From: an uncultured Eubacteriales bacterium | GTDB taxonomy: Bacteria > Bacillota > Clostridia > Oscillospirales > CAG-382 | Assembly (NCBI GenBank): GCA_934444645.1 | Contig: CAKSCV010000007.1 | Location: forward strand, 1 to 64,000 | Reading direction: 5' to 3' | Length of the DNA stretch: 64,000 nt | In this document: piece after piece, positions 43,498 to 52,040 of the stretch | Position numbering within the stretch: the stretch's first letter is position 1 | How the letters are laid out: each line of letters opens with the position of its first letter | Notes under the pieces: generated by a model | Told to the model about the DNA's origin: nothing | The model's input: only the letters and a program-made list of their open reading frames with translations | Databases searched by the model: none | Made by a program: the position numbers and the translations under genes

Positions 43498-44490
43498 TTA
43501 CTTGATGACGCCGACTTCTTTGAAGTACTTTTCAGCACCCGGATGAAGCGGAATCTCTGCCGGGATACCGACGACGGCGGTATCGACATTCAATTCGGCA
43601 CCCTTGGTATGAGCGGCGGCGATGGCATCCTTGTTTTCAAAGATGGCCTTGGTGATCTGGTAAACGGTTTCTTCCGAAACGTCGTTGTCAATGATGTAGG
43701 TGGCCATGACGGCGACGGTGTTCACATCCTCGGTCATGCCGTTATAGGTGGAAGCCGGAATGGCCTGACGGGTGTAGAAGCCGTACTGCTTGGAAAGCTC
43801 GGCGAACTTATCGTCGTCAACCGGAACGACCGTGATCTCGTGGCTCATGGCGAGGTCTGTGATAGCGGTGGTCGGGATACCGGCAACGCAGAAGAAGGCG
43901 TCGATCTTTTCGTCCTTCAGAGCGTCTGCCGACGGACCGAAGCCGAGGTTCTGCTTGTTGATGTCTTTATCGATATCGATGCCGTAAGCGGCAAGAATCT
44001 GCTTGGCGTTGAATTCCACGCCGCTGCCTGCGTCGCCGACGGAGACGCGCTTGCCGGCAAGGTCAGCAACCGACTGGACGCCGCTTTCCTTGGAAGCGAT
44101 GATTTGGCAAAGCTCCGGATAAAGCGTTGCAACAGCCGAGAAATCCTTGGTTTGTGCGCCATTAAACAGGTCGGTGCCGGTGTAGGCGTAGTACATAACG
44201 TCGTTCTGAACGACAGCCATGTCGGCTTCGCCGGTCTGAATCAGCTGAATGTTGGCTTTGGAAGCACCGGTGGACTGAACGTCAAACTTGATGCCGGTCT
44301 TTTCCTGCAGAATGCTGCCCATGGCCATGCCGTACCCGTAGTAGGTACCGGTGTTGCCGCCGGTGGCGAGAACGATTTTGGATGCGAGCGCATCGCCATC
44401 CTTGTTTTCCTGTTCTTTTTTGCCGCAGGAGCCGAGAAGCATACTTCCGGCAGTGAGAACGGCAAGAGCGAGTGCAAGACTCTTTTTCAT
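43498..44490 (-). CDS. TAXI-family TRAP solute-binding lipoprotein
   Basis: 330 residues. Lipobox LGSC with Cys22. The 'IVLATGGNTGTYYGYGMAMGSILQEKTGI' start and 'STGASKANIQLIQTGEADMAVVQNDV' are the TAXI signature, and 'GKRVSVGDAGSGVEFNAKQIL' follows. It captures the substrate outside and hands it to the fused TRAP permease. The ATG has CGGAGGAA upstream, and a perfect promoter lies at 44551-44579. First gene of the operon. Substrate is not predictable; TAXI proteins often bind glutamate or related acids (family knowledge). Confidence 0.95.
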   Translation of the reverse strand: MKKSLALALAVLTAGSMLLGSCGKKEQENKDGDALASKIVLATGGNTGTYYGYGMAMGSILQEKTGIKFDVQSTGASKANIQLIQTGEADMAVVQNDVMYYAYTGTDLFNGAQTKDFSAVATLYPELCQIIASKESGVQSVADLAGKRVSVGDAGSGVEFNAKQILAAYGIDIDKDINKQNLGFGPSADALKDEKIDAFFCVAGIPTTAITDLAMSHEITVVPVDDDKFAELSKQYGFYTRQAIPASTYNGMTEDVNTVAVMATYIIDNDVSEETVYQITKAIFENKDAIAAAHTKGAELNVDTAVVGIPAEIPLHPGAEKYFKEVGVIK

Positions 44491-44550
44491 ATTGATTTCC
44501 TCCGAAAATGTGTTTTTTTGAATTTTCCAAAAATGACTAATTCACACATT

Positions 44551-44579
44551 ATTATAATAGGAAGAAAACCGTCTGTCAA
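44551..44579 (-). promoter_or_regulatory. Consensus SigA promoter of the TAXI-TRAP operon
   Basis: Minus strand TTGACA (44574-44579), a 17-bp spacer and TATAAT (44551-44556). Confidence 0.9.
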
Positions 44580-44597
44580 GAGTTCTGCAAAAAAAGC

Positions 44598-44630
44598 TGT
44601 GAAAACAGCCGATAATCGTTTGTTTTCACA
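44598..44630. promoter_or_regulatory. Inverted repeat upstream of the TAXI promoter, likely operator
   Basis: TGTGAAAACA (44598-44607) and TGTTTTCACA (44621-44630), perfect 10-bp arms with a 13-bp centre. It lies 19 bp upstream of the TAXI -35 box, the usual place for an activator. The regulator is not encoded next to it. Confidence 0.55.
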
Positions 44631-44807
44631 AAAAGCGGCGATAATTTTTGTGAAAAATGTGGAAATTACAGGGCGAATTTTACGGGTGATTTTTGAAAAT
44701 ATGCAGGAATGCAAAATGAATTGTGCAGAAAAGCGGAAACTGCGGTTGACGGATATTCTCATTTGACCGCAAAAAGTGACGCTTTCTATCCTTTTTGATG
44801 AGAGTGC

Positions 44808-44836
44808 TTGCAAAAAAGCGGGAAATATGCTACAAT
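44808..44836 (+). promoter_or_regulatory. SigA-type promoter of the 501-residue protein gene
   Basis: TTGCAA (44808-44813), a 17-bp spacer and TACAAT (44831-44836). Confidence 0.8.
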
Positions 44837-44877
44837 AAGAAAAAATAGCCCGTGTGGGTGTGAAATGAGGCAGAACG

Positions 44878-46383
44878 ATGAATCTTGTTACCATCATGAA
44901 TTTTGTCCGCGGTGTGGAGCCGCGCAACCCGAACTTGGATCTGTTGGAACCGGTGGTCAATCAGATCGCCTTAAATAAAGCCTATGGTTTTGACAACACA
45001 TTTCTATTGCAGTATGATGCACTCATCGACCCGAAATTCCAAGAGTTGTTTTCGGCAGAGCGCGACCAACACATGGAACTCGGCATTTGGTTCGAGGTGG
45101 TGCAGCCGCTTGTCGAAAAGGTCGGCATCCAATGGCGCGGCAGACCCGGCTATGCGTGGGATTGGTATGTGAATCCGGGTTTCCTTCCGGCGTATACGCA
45201 TGACGAAAAAATCGCGATGATCGATGAATTCATGGAGACATTCCGCGCGATCTTCGGTGCATATCCGCAGTCGGTCGGCTCGTGGCTGCTCGATATCGAT
45301 TCGGTTCGCTACATGACGGAAAAATATGCTATCCGCTATTTCGGCATCTGCCGCGAGCAGTTGGCGGTGGACGCTTACACGCTCTGGGGCGGTCCGTATA
45401 ACCAACCGTATTACCCGTCGGTACACAATATCCTTTGCCCGGCGCAGAACGCTGAAAATCAGGTAAACGCACCGGTGTTCCGGCTTCTCGGCATTGAGCC
45501 GATCCGCGGCTACAATGAAAAACGGTATGCCAAGGATCCTGAATGCTATGGCTGTGCGACCATGGAGCCGTTCTGGAAATACGGCCAAAACAAGGACTAT
45601 ATGGAATGGTTCTTCAAGACCTATTTCGACAACGAAAACTTAGGGCTTGCCTATACGCAGATCGGTCAAGAGAACAGCTTCGGCTGGAAGGGCATGAAGG
45701 ATGGTCTTACGCTGCAGCTGGCACTTGTCAAACGCTATGCCGACCAAGGCAAAATCCGGGTCGTCAAGACAAGCGAAGCCGGCAGGCTGTTTGCCGAGGC
45801 AAATACGCTTACGCCGCCGGCGGCACTTTGTGCCGACACCGATCCGGTCGGTCAAAACGGCTACAAATCGTTCTGGTACACCTCGAAAAATTACCGCGCC
45901 AACGTCTTTTTTGAAGGCGAAACGCTGTATTTCCGGGATATTCAGAAGTTTGACGAACGCTATACCGAACGCTATCTCGATGAGCCGTGCTTAAAATGGG
46001 ATGCGGTGTACGACAACCTGCCGGTCGCGGATGAACGCGGTTGGAGCTTTGAAAAGGATTCGCACGATGCCGGTTTGGATTTTGACGGAGCGTTTGTGTT
46101 TGAGGGCGTCGAACGGGACGGCAGCGCACTTGCGGTTACGGCACGTGCCGCAGACGGTAAAAAAATCACGATTCGTTTGTCCGAATCCGAAATCACCGTT
46201 TCGGGCGGCGCGGTATTGCGGTGGCGTTTCGGCAAGTTTGCGGATTTTGCGGCAGACAAGGATGGCGTAAGCTTTACGCATAACGGCTTTTCCTATCGTG
46301 TCGGCGTGAAAGGCGTTCTTACGGCCGAGCAAAAGGATCTGATACTAACCGGTGAAGATATCACGCTTGCAATGGCGGAATAA
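44878..46383 (+). CDS. Unrecognised 501-residue protein, possible carbohydrate enzyme
   Basis: No signal peptide, so cytoplasmic. The N-terminal 330 residues look like an (alpha/beta) barrel: 'MNFVRGVEPRNPNLDLLEPVVNQIALNKAYGFDNTFLLQYDAL' at the start and 'HDEKIAMIDEFMETFRAIFGAYPQSVGSWLLDIDSVRYM' are reminiscent of polysaccharide-deacetylase or GH57/38-like barrels, with conserved-looking Asp139, His and Trp residues. The last 150 residues look like a beta-sandwich. I cannot name the family with confidence. The ATG is preceded by GAGG. Single-gene unit with its own promoter and terminator, divergent from the TAXI-TRAP operon. Confidence 0.6.
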   Translation: MNLVTIMNFVRGVEPRNPNLDLLEPVVNQIALNKAYGFDNTFLLQYDALIDPKFQELFSAERDQHMELGIWFEVVQPLVEKVGIQWRGRPGYAWDWYVNPGFLPAYTHDEKIAMIDEFMETFRAIFGAYPQSVGSWLLDIDSVRYMTEKYAIRYFGICREQLAVDAYTLWGGPYNQPYYPSVHNILCPAQNAENQVNAPVFRLLGIEPIRGYNEKRYAKDPECYGCATMEPFWKYGQNKDYMEWFFKTYFDNENLGLAYTQIGQENSFGWKGMKDGLTLQLALVKRYADQGKIRVVKTSEAGRLFAEANTLTPPAALCADTDPVGQNGYKSFWYTSKNYRANVFFEGETLYFRDIQKFDERYTERYLDEPCLKWDAVYDNLPVADERGWSFEKDSHDAGLDFDGAFVFEGVERDGSALAVTARAADGKKITIRLSESEITVSGGAVLRWRFGKFADFAADKDGVSFTHNGFSYRVGVKGVLTAEQKDLILTGEDITLAMAE

Positions 46384-46401
46384 AGAAAATTTCAAAAAAG
46401 C

Positions 46402-46433
46402 GGCGGCTGTGATTTGGTCACAGCCGCCTTTTT
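46402..46433 (+). terminator. Terminator after the 501-residue protein gene
   Basis: 11-bp perfect stem GGCGGCTGTGA (46402-46412) with TCACAGCCGCC (46418-46428), then TTTTT. Confidence 0.93.
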
Positions 46434-46437
46434 AACA

Positions 46438-46453
46438 GTTCGGACGTCCGAAC
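46438..46453. repeat. 16-bp perfect palindrome between convergent genes
   Basis: GTTCGGACGTCCGAAC, no loop, 20 bp from the addB stop codon and 5 bp after the preceding terminator. It could be a protein-binding site or simply part of addB termination. Confidence 0.45.
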
Positions 46454-46473
46454 AAACAACTCTTCCGGCGCAC

Positions 46474-49400
46474 TCAAACCGCTTTCGGACAGATCTCCTT
46501 GTAATCGCAATAATCGCACGGGTTGTGTGCTTTTGCACCTTCGGGAAGGGCACGCTTGTCGCCGCGGAGAATGCCGCAAGCCATATCGGCGGCAAAGGCG
46601 GAGGCTTCGCCAAGCAGTGCGAAGAATTCGTCCTCGGGCAGGGTGCCGGCTGCGTTTTCCGCAAGCACGCCGGTTTTGAGCTTGACCGGGATATACGTAC
46701 CGCTTCCGGTAGAATCCATGGCAAACAGGATGTCGGCGTCGGCGACAAGCAGTCCTGACACATCGGCTTTATAATCCAGGCTTTCGTCATCGCCGCTGTC
46801 GGACAGCACTTTGTCACCAACAGGTATCTTCGGATCAGCCACATGGCTGTACAGCACACCGGCAGGATAGACCTTGCCGTAGCGGGTTTCGCCGTTTTGC
46901 AAAAGCGTGTACAGATACAAGAGCATTTGCAGATTGAAGCCGCGGTGAATATCGGACAGATCGAATTTTGTGCTGCCGGTCTTGTAATCGACAATGCGCA
47001 AATAGGTCTTTCCGGAGTGTGCGTCACGGTACAAGTCCACGCGGTCGATCTTTCCGACGATCTTCAGCGTTTTGCCGCCCGTAAGCGGAAGTTCGACCGG
47101 CTTTACCGCGCCGTCCGGCCCGATGGACAGCTCAAAATCAACCGGTTCAAACCGGCTGACGGTCAGTTCCTCGCATAACAGCTTGCATAACGGCACCAAT
47201 ACGCGCTCCGTTTTGGCAAACAGATACGCAAACCGGCCGCTTAACGCACTGCCGGCATTGGGCATCATGCGCTCGAGAAGCTCTTCGAGCTTTGCGTGGA
47301 TGGCAGATTTTAATGCGGCTTCGTCAAACGGATTCCCGGCCTTGTGCCGTGCGGCAATCTCGGGCACAAGCTCCTCCAAAACGGCATGAATGATGTTTCC
47401 GCGTTCGGCGTTTCCGACACGTCCTTCCGGTGCGGCTGCAAGCCGCAGCGTGTAGGTGCAGAAGTACGAGAAAGGACACCGGCGGAAGCGTTCAAGCTTG
47501 GAATAGCTGCCGGTCATGGTGTCGCCGTACAGCTCTGTTAACATATCGTCGGAAAGCGGCCGCCGGGCATCATCGCTTTTTTCGATGGCGGCGAGCCGTG
47601 TCATATAGGCAGGCTTGTCCGCAAAATAGGCGCGCACGGTGGCTTTTTCGACACCGTCCGGCAGGGTCAAAAACTGCTCAAACAGCGACTCATCGCTGAC
47701 AGCACCTGCCAATGCCGCAGCTGTATCTGCTTTCGGATATACATCGGCGGTAATGCCTAACATTTTTTCGAGAAGTGCGACCAAAACAGACGGATACAGC
47801 TCCTTCTTTTCGAGCGAACCGGTGCGGTATAAAACAAAAGCCCCATCCTTTGCCGAGCAGAGAGCTGTATAAGCGAGAAACAGCTCGTCAAAGGCTTTGT
47901 CGTCGGCAGTTTCGGCAAGCTCCACACCGAGCGAGCGGAGCTTTTTCCGCTCTGTGTCGCGGAAAACATCGGAGGACTCGGGCTTTGCCGGAAAAATGCC
48001 GTCGTTGACGCCGAGTAAAATCACATAGCGGATGCCGTCGGTGCGCATGAGTGTGACCGGCGAAAAACGCACTTGGTCGAGCAGCTCCGGAATTTTTCCG
48101 ATCGACATGTTTTTGATGACGGCGCGCAGCAGCTCATAAAACCGGTGCGGTGTGACAGTCTGTTCCGCAAGCGTGAGCGCGACGGTGTCGAGTGCGCGGC
48201 ATAACAGGTCTAGATATTCGCCGTCGGCGCGGTCGTCAAAGCGGTCTTTCCCGGAAAGCCGGGCGATGTTGACGGTCAGCTCATATACGGCGTGTGCCAT
48301 GTCAGAGGCGGTTTTGGCTGCATCGAGAGAGGCTGAAAAGGTGTCTAAGCAGGACAGCAGAGCGTCATGTGCGTCGGAGAAGAGCGCGAGAAGCGCGGTG
48401 TCGGCGGCATCGGCACGCATTCCGGCCGGGTTCATGTGCCACTCTTCGTGAAAATACGCTTTGCCGTGGATGTTCCAGGTATGCAGGTACAGGTCGAGCT
48501 TGTCGGCAACCTCATCGCTTAAGCCCGAAAGGCCCGATTTGATGTAGGCTGAGACTGCTTCAAGACTCCATGAAAAGTATATGTCAAACGCGGAAAATAC
48601 CAATGCGGCCGTCGGTGTGGTGGAAAGATCGACAGCCTTGTCAAATGCATACGGAATACCGGCGCTTTCAAAGGCCGTGTCCAAAATGCCGTCATAGTCG
48701 GCTTGATTCCGTGCGCAGAGGACAATTTCGCGCGGCAAAACGCCGCTTGTCAACAGGTCGCTGACCGTTTGAACGGCAAAGGCTGCCTCGGCGTAGATGT
48801 CCTCGCAGGCGGTGAGCGTCACGCCGGAAAGAGGTACTTCCGGACGCGGCACGGCTAACGCGTCTAACGAAAAGTGCGCGGCGATATGCGCAAGAGCCGA
48901 ATGCGGCGCATGCTTTCTGTTTTCGGTAAGAAAGATATCTTTCACCGGCACGCCGCTTTCCGCAGCCAGTCTTCGGCAGGCAAGAGCCGCATTTTTGGCA
49001 CGCAGAAAGCATTTGTTGGCGGTTTTTTCGTTTTCGCATAAAAAGGTGATGCAGGTCTCTTCGGCGCTCGGGAGAATTTTTCCGATAATGGCAAGTTCTT
49101 GGGCGGTAAAGCCGTAAAACGCATCCAAAAAGACGTGTTTTCCCTCAAAGAACCGAAAACCGCATAATGTTTCGTACAGCTTATCGAGGAGATCGCCCGG
49201 AAAATCGAGCGTTCCGGAAAGATAGGCATCGTATGCACGGTAGGCGAGTGCCACGTCGTGCAGCTTGTCCGAAAGAGCCGCAGAGCCGTTCCCGGCAAGC
49301 GTTTTGCAAAGCGTCTCCAAATCGTCGGGACGTATGCGCGAACGGTGCATTTCCGTCACGGTGGCAAGCATCTTTGCAGCAAAATCTGTGTCGTCGGCAA

Positions 49401-49725
49401 GCGGCGCATATTCACTTAGCAGATCTGCCGACTGGGAAAGCACGTGTGACATGGCAAGTGCGCACGCGGCTTTGTCGGGAACCGCTCCGACAAGACCGCC
49501 GCTTTCGCGGAAAACGCGGTTGCACAAACGCTTGAAGTTGATGACCTCGATATACATATTGGCAGGATTCCCGAGCCGGTCGATGAGCAGCCGTTCCGCC
49601 GAAACCGCGCTTTGCTCCGGCACGATCAAAAAAGCCTGCTTTTTCTGCCTGATACAGTCCTCTAAGCGTGCAAGCAGTGCTTCGGTTTTGCCGGTTCCGT
49701 GAAGTCCGAAAATGCGTGTGAGCAT
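46474..49725 (-). CDS. addB: AddB-type helicase-nuclease subunit
   Basis: 1083 residues. With AddA it resects double-strand breaks up to Chi sites. Walker-type loop GLHGTGKTEA near residue 7; 'IVPEQSA', then helicase-like domains. The C-terminal nuclease domain has 'DRVD' and 'RIVDYKTGSTKFDL' (metal and catalytic Asp/Lys) and 'FNLQMLLYLY'. The four Cys of the iron-sulphur staple are visible: one in 'RCPFSYFCTY' and three in 'CDYCDYKEICPKAV' at the very end. The ATG at 49725 has AGGGT 8 nt upstream, inside the end of the isomerase gene. Usually addA follows; here the operon ends and a convergent gene begins. Confidence 0.93.
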   Translation of the reverse strand: MLTRIFGLHGTGKTEALLARLEDCIRQKKQAFLIVPEQSAVSAERLLIDRLGNPANMYIEVINFKRLCNRVFRESGGLVGAVPDKAACALAMSHVLSQSADLLSEYAPLADDTDFAAKMLATVTEMHRSRIRPDDLETLCKTLAGNGSAALSDKLHDVALAYRAYDAYLSGTLDFPGDLLDKLYETLCGFRFFEGKHVFLDAFYGFTAQELAIIGKILPSAEETCITFLCENEKTANKCFLRAKNAALACRRLAAESGVPVKDIFLTENRKHAPHSALAHIAAHFSLDALAVPRPEVPLSGVTLTACEDIYAEAAFAVQTVSDLLTSGVLPREIVLCARNQADYDGILDTAFESAGIPYAFDKAVDLSTTPTAALVFSAFDIYFSWSLEAVSAYIKSGLSGLSDEVADKLDLYLHTWNIHGKAYFHEEWHMNPAGMRADAADTALLALFSDAHDALLSCLDTFSASLDAAKTASDMAHAVYELTVNIARLSGKDRFDDRADGEYLDLLCRALDTVALTLAEQTVTPHRFYELLRAVIKNMSIGKIPELLDQVRFSPVTLMRTDGIRYVILLGVNDGIFPAKPESSDVFRDTERKKLRSLGVELAETADDKAFDELFLAYTALCSAKDGAFVLYRTGSLEKKELYPSVLVALLEKMLGITADVYPKADTAAALAGAVSDESLFEQFLTLPDGVEKATVRAYFADKPAYMTRLAAIEKSDDARRPLSDDMLTELYGDTMTGSYSKLERFRRCPFSYFCTYTLRLAAAPEGRVGNAERGNIIHAVLEELVPEIAARHKAGNPFDEAALKSAIHAKLEELLERMMPNAGSALSGRFAYLFAKTERVLVPLCKLLCEELTVSRFEPVDFELSIGPDGAVKPVELPLTGGKTLKIVGKIDRVDLYRDAHSGKTYLRIVDYKTGSTKFDLSDIHRGFNLQMLLYLYTLLQNGETRYGKVYPAGVLYSHVADPKIPVGDKVLSDSGDDESLDYKADVSGLLVADADILFAMDSTGSGTYIPVKLKTGVLAENAAGTLPEDEFFALLGEASAFAADMACGILRGDKRALPEGAKAHNPCDYCDYKEICPKAV

Positions 49726-49729
49726 GATA

Positions 49730-50584
49730 TTAACCCTGACGCCGCATTGCCAAAACTTCGCGAAGTCTTGCCAATTTGCAGGCGCGCATATAGGCAAGCG
49801 TGAAAAACATCTGCGGCGAAAGTCCGGCATACAGATCGTTTTCGTGACGGTTCGGCTTGCCATGGTGTGCATTTAATTCGAAGGTGAGCGGCCCTGCATA
49901 CGCATGTTCGTCAAGGCGCGCGACAAAGTTCTCCCAATCGCCGATCCCGTCAAACGGCAGCAAATGCAGATCGTCGATCCAAGTGGTCTTTCCGGAAAAA
50001 TCGCGGATGCCGAGGTTGTCGTTGATGTGCGTGGCGATCAAGCGGTCACCGTACAGCGAGAGCAGATCCTTGCTGTGGTTATAGCACATTTCGTGGCCGG
50101 TGTCGAGGCAAAAGCCGACGTTGTCTAAGTCGGCAAGCGATTCCATAAGCGCCGCCAGATATTCTTCTCCCTCGGTGTTTTCGAGTGCCACCTTAACGCC
50201 GAGCTTCCCGGCTTCTTCGGAGACCTTCCGGAAGCTTTCAAGCCCATATGCGTTCGGCGTGTGGTCCTCAAAGCCGATAAAGGCGTGCATGACCACAATC
50301 GGCACGTCGTGCGCGGCGGCGTCGCGGATGCATTCGAGCAGCTCGTTTGCTGCACCTTGATACTCCGGCGTCCACATTTCGGCGGCGCGTGTAAACGGTG
50401 CGTGAACCGATTGATAGTGCATCCCAAGCTTGTCGGCAAGCGTGCGCGGCTCGTCTAAACAGCCGGATTTATTCCAATTCGTAAAAAAGCCGTCAAAGCC
50501 GGCGGCCTTGGCAATTTGCAGCTCTTCGGCAAAGGGAATGTCGAAAATTCCGCCGAGCGCGATGCAGAAATGGTTGTTCCACAT
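49730..50584 (-). CDS. Sugar phosphate isomerase/epimerase-like TIM-barrel protein
   Basis: 284 residues. AP-endonuclease-2/xylose-isomerase-like barrel with a divalent-metal site: 'MHAFIGFED' (His), 'ALENTEGEEY' (Glu), 'FCLDTGHEMCY' (Asp, His), 'IATHINDN' (His) and 'LTFELNAHHGK' (Glu). Members isomerise or epimerise keto-sugars or inositol derivatives; the substrate is unknown. Cytoplasmic. It lies between the small membrane protein gene and addB, with the addB start 4 bp after its stop codon, so these functionally unrelated genes share one transcript. Confidence 0.85.
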   Translation of the reverse strand: MWNNHFCIALGGIFDIPFAEELQIAKAAGFDGFFTNWNKSGCLDEPRTLADKLGMHYQSVHAPFTRAAEMWTPEYQGAANELLECIRDAAAHDVPIVVMHAFIGFEDHTPNAYGLESFRKVSEEAGKLGVKVALENTEGEEYLAALMESLADLDNVGFCLDTGHEMCYNHSKDLLSLYGDRLIATHINDNLGIRDFSGKTTWIDDLHLLPFDGIGDWENFVARLDEHAYAGPLTFELNAHHGKPNRHENDLYAGLSPQMFFTLAYMRACKLARLREVLAMRRQG

Positions 50585-50608
50585 AAAAACTCTTCCTTAT
50601 TATTATGG

Positions 50609-50941
50609 TTAACGATAAAAGGCGTAGTTGCCGATGAGCGGCAGCGGCTCGGTTTTGTCGTTTGCGGCGTTCACAATGCCGATGATCATGAGTACAAACA
50701 CAAAAAGGCCGCTGACAACCGAGAACAGATAGGGCACTATCGCACCGGCATACGGAATCCAGCCGAGGGTGAAATTTAATACGCGCGTGAAAATCGAGCA
50801 GGCTGCGGAAACAATGGTGAGCAGCATTCCCTGACCGCAATGAAAACGCACGGTGGGATTATCTTTTTCCGGGATGAACAGGCTGATGAGAAATAGAAGC
50901 GGAATGTAGGACAGAATGTGATATAGTTTATTCTTTTGCAT
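50609..50941 (-). CDS. Small DUF4870-like membrane protein
   Basis: 110 residues with three membrane segments (about 8-22, 38-62, 66-92). 'HILSYIPLLFLISLFIPEKDNPTVRFHCGQGMLL' is typical of small DUF4870/Tic20-like proteins (the 'H-x-Q-G/A' motif between helices 1 and 2). Function unknown. The ATG has AGGAGG upstream and a good promoter at 50984-51012. First gene of the unit with the isomerase-like gene and addB. Confidence 0.75.
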   Translation of the reverse strand: MQKNKLYHILSYIPLLFLISLFIPEKDNPTVRFHCGQGMLLTIVSAACSIFTRVLNFTLGWIPYAGAIVPYLFSVVSGLFVFVLMIIGIVNAANDKTEPLPLIGNYAFYR

Positions 50942-50952
50942 AAGTGCCTCCT

Positions 50953-50964
50953 GGTTCGACGGAT
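50953..50964. repeat. 12-bp inverted copy of a motif in the islet left end
   Basis: GGTTCGACGGAT here, and its exact complement ATCCGTCGAACC at 51126-51137 inside the left end of the islet; another TTCGACGGA is at 51147-51155. It overlaps the leader of the DUF4870-like gene. Confidence 0.6.
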
Positions 50965-50983
50965 TTGTTTTTCTACCTTATAT

Positions 50984-51012
50984 ATTATAGCAACCGGAGG
51001 GATATCTGTCAA
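50984..51012 (-). promoter_or_regulatory. Consensus SigA promoter of the DUF4870-isomerase-addB unit
   Basis: Minus strand TTGACA (51007-51012), a 17-bp spacer and TATAAT (50984-50989). Confidence 0.88.
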
Positions 51013-51168
51013 TACGAATTTGTGCGTTTGCCGGTTTTGTACGGCGGATTTGCGGTGAAAAGGTATACGTGAGCATTTTTAAGAAAATGTACGTTCCCTT
51101 TTACCTTTTGTGTTGATATAAGCCTATCCGTCGAACCCTTCGTCGATTCGACGGAACTCTAAGTATTG

Positions 51169-51202
51169 GAAAAGGAGCAAGGTGTATTTCAACCTTGCTC
51201 CT
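51169..51202 (-). terminator. Terminator of the islet lipoprotein gene
   Basis: 11-bp perfect stem AGGAGCAAGGT (51173-51183) with ACCTTGCTCCT (51192-51202), read on the minus strand into TTTT, 25 bp past the stop codon. Confidence 0.85.
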
Positions 51203-51226
51203 ATCGGTCAGTATGTGCTATTTAGT

Positions 51227-51967
51227 TCAAGAATTAGAATTATTTATGACATCACCAGGTCCCGCGTTGTCAGGCAGGTCATTTGAAGGTGTACTTGGCG
51301 TTACTATCTTGTCATAGATTGCTTTGGTCTGCTCGGCTAAATCACAATACATTGTGTAGCTATGTGCAGACACTCCTGTATGCCACAAATGAAAGTTTTC
51401 CTTGAAAATGGTCTGGAGTTTTTCTTCTGTATAATCCTTTTTCAAATCGTCATTTATAACCAAACCATTTTGGATGAACAAATCAAGTAATTCTTTTGCA
51501 GGCATTTCGGATAATTCTTCGTAAGTATATGCACCGAATGCTTTATTAGGAGTAGCTTCCTTATTGTTGGAGTTCGTCTGTTCCAATATCTCAAAATAGC
51601 ATTGAGGGGCATCCTCGGCTTTCATATAGTAAGTAACCCCATCAACTTTTGTCGTTGTCAGACCATTTTTTACAACAGTTCCGTCTGCATACTCGATTTC
51701 CACAGAAATGCTATTGCTGCCAGGAGCCAAAACTTTGTCATCGGCTTTTTCGTCAATCGTAAATGAGCCAAGCCAACTTGTAATCTCTGCCATGTATTTG
51801 CTCGGCACTTCAAATCCTTTTCCATCGCTGGGAAGGGTGTGGAAAGTGATACGAACAATATTTTCTGTTTCAAAAACAGGTTTTGCCTTGTCAACTTTGT
51901 TTGTAGAACAGCCAACCAGGCCCAACACACAGACCAATGCCAACAATAATGCTATATATTTTTTCAT
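51227..51967 (-). CDS. Lipoprotein of unknown function, AT-rich
   Basis: 246 residues. Lipobox LVGC with Cys20. The mature part has 'VRITFHTLPSDGKGFEVPSKYMAEITSWLGSF' then a small beta-rich domain ('SISVEIEYADGTVVKNGLTT'), an Asn-rich linker around 140, and a helical C-terminus; the last 20 residues are low complexity (Thr/Pro/Asn). No family recognised. AAGGAGG precedes the ATG. Codon choice is AT-richer than in flanking genes, and it lies within the inverted-repeat islet, suggesting transfer (inference). Confidence 0.8.
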   Translation of the reverse strand: MKKYIALLLALVCVLGLVGCSTNKVDKAKPVFETENIVRITFHTLPSDGKGFEVPSKYMAEITSWLGSFTIDEKADDKVLAPGSNSISVEIEYADGTVVKNGLTTTKVDGVTYYMKAEDAPQCYFEILEQTNSNNKEATPNKAFGAYTYEELSEMPAKELLDLFIQNGLVINDDLKKDYTEEKLQTIFKENFHLWHTGVSAHSYTMYCDLAEQTKAIYDKIVTPSTPSNDLPDNAGPGDVINNSNS

Positions 51968-52040
51968 ACGGATTACCTCCTTCGTTGTTATATGCCTTTG
52001 TATACATAGACGTAAAAAATCTCAAAAAGTTCCATGTTTT

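Larger units (their letters stand above)
44491..44877. other. Divergent control region between the TRAP operon and the 501-residue protein gene
   Basis: 387 bp without a gene. It contains two divergent SigA promoters (44551-44579 minus, 44808-44836 plus) and an inverted repeat (44598-44630) between them. A third TTTTGTGAAAA half-site-like stretch occurs near 44647-44657. Confidence 0.65.

Noticed and set aside
43354..44766. 470-codon plus-strand frame opposite the TAXI gene
   Set aside because: It is a shadow of the well-supported TAXI and DUF1850 genes on the minus strand, with no start signal.
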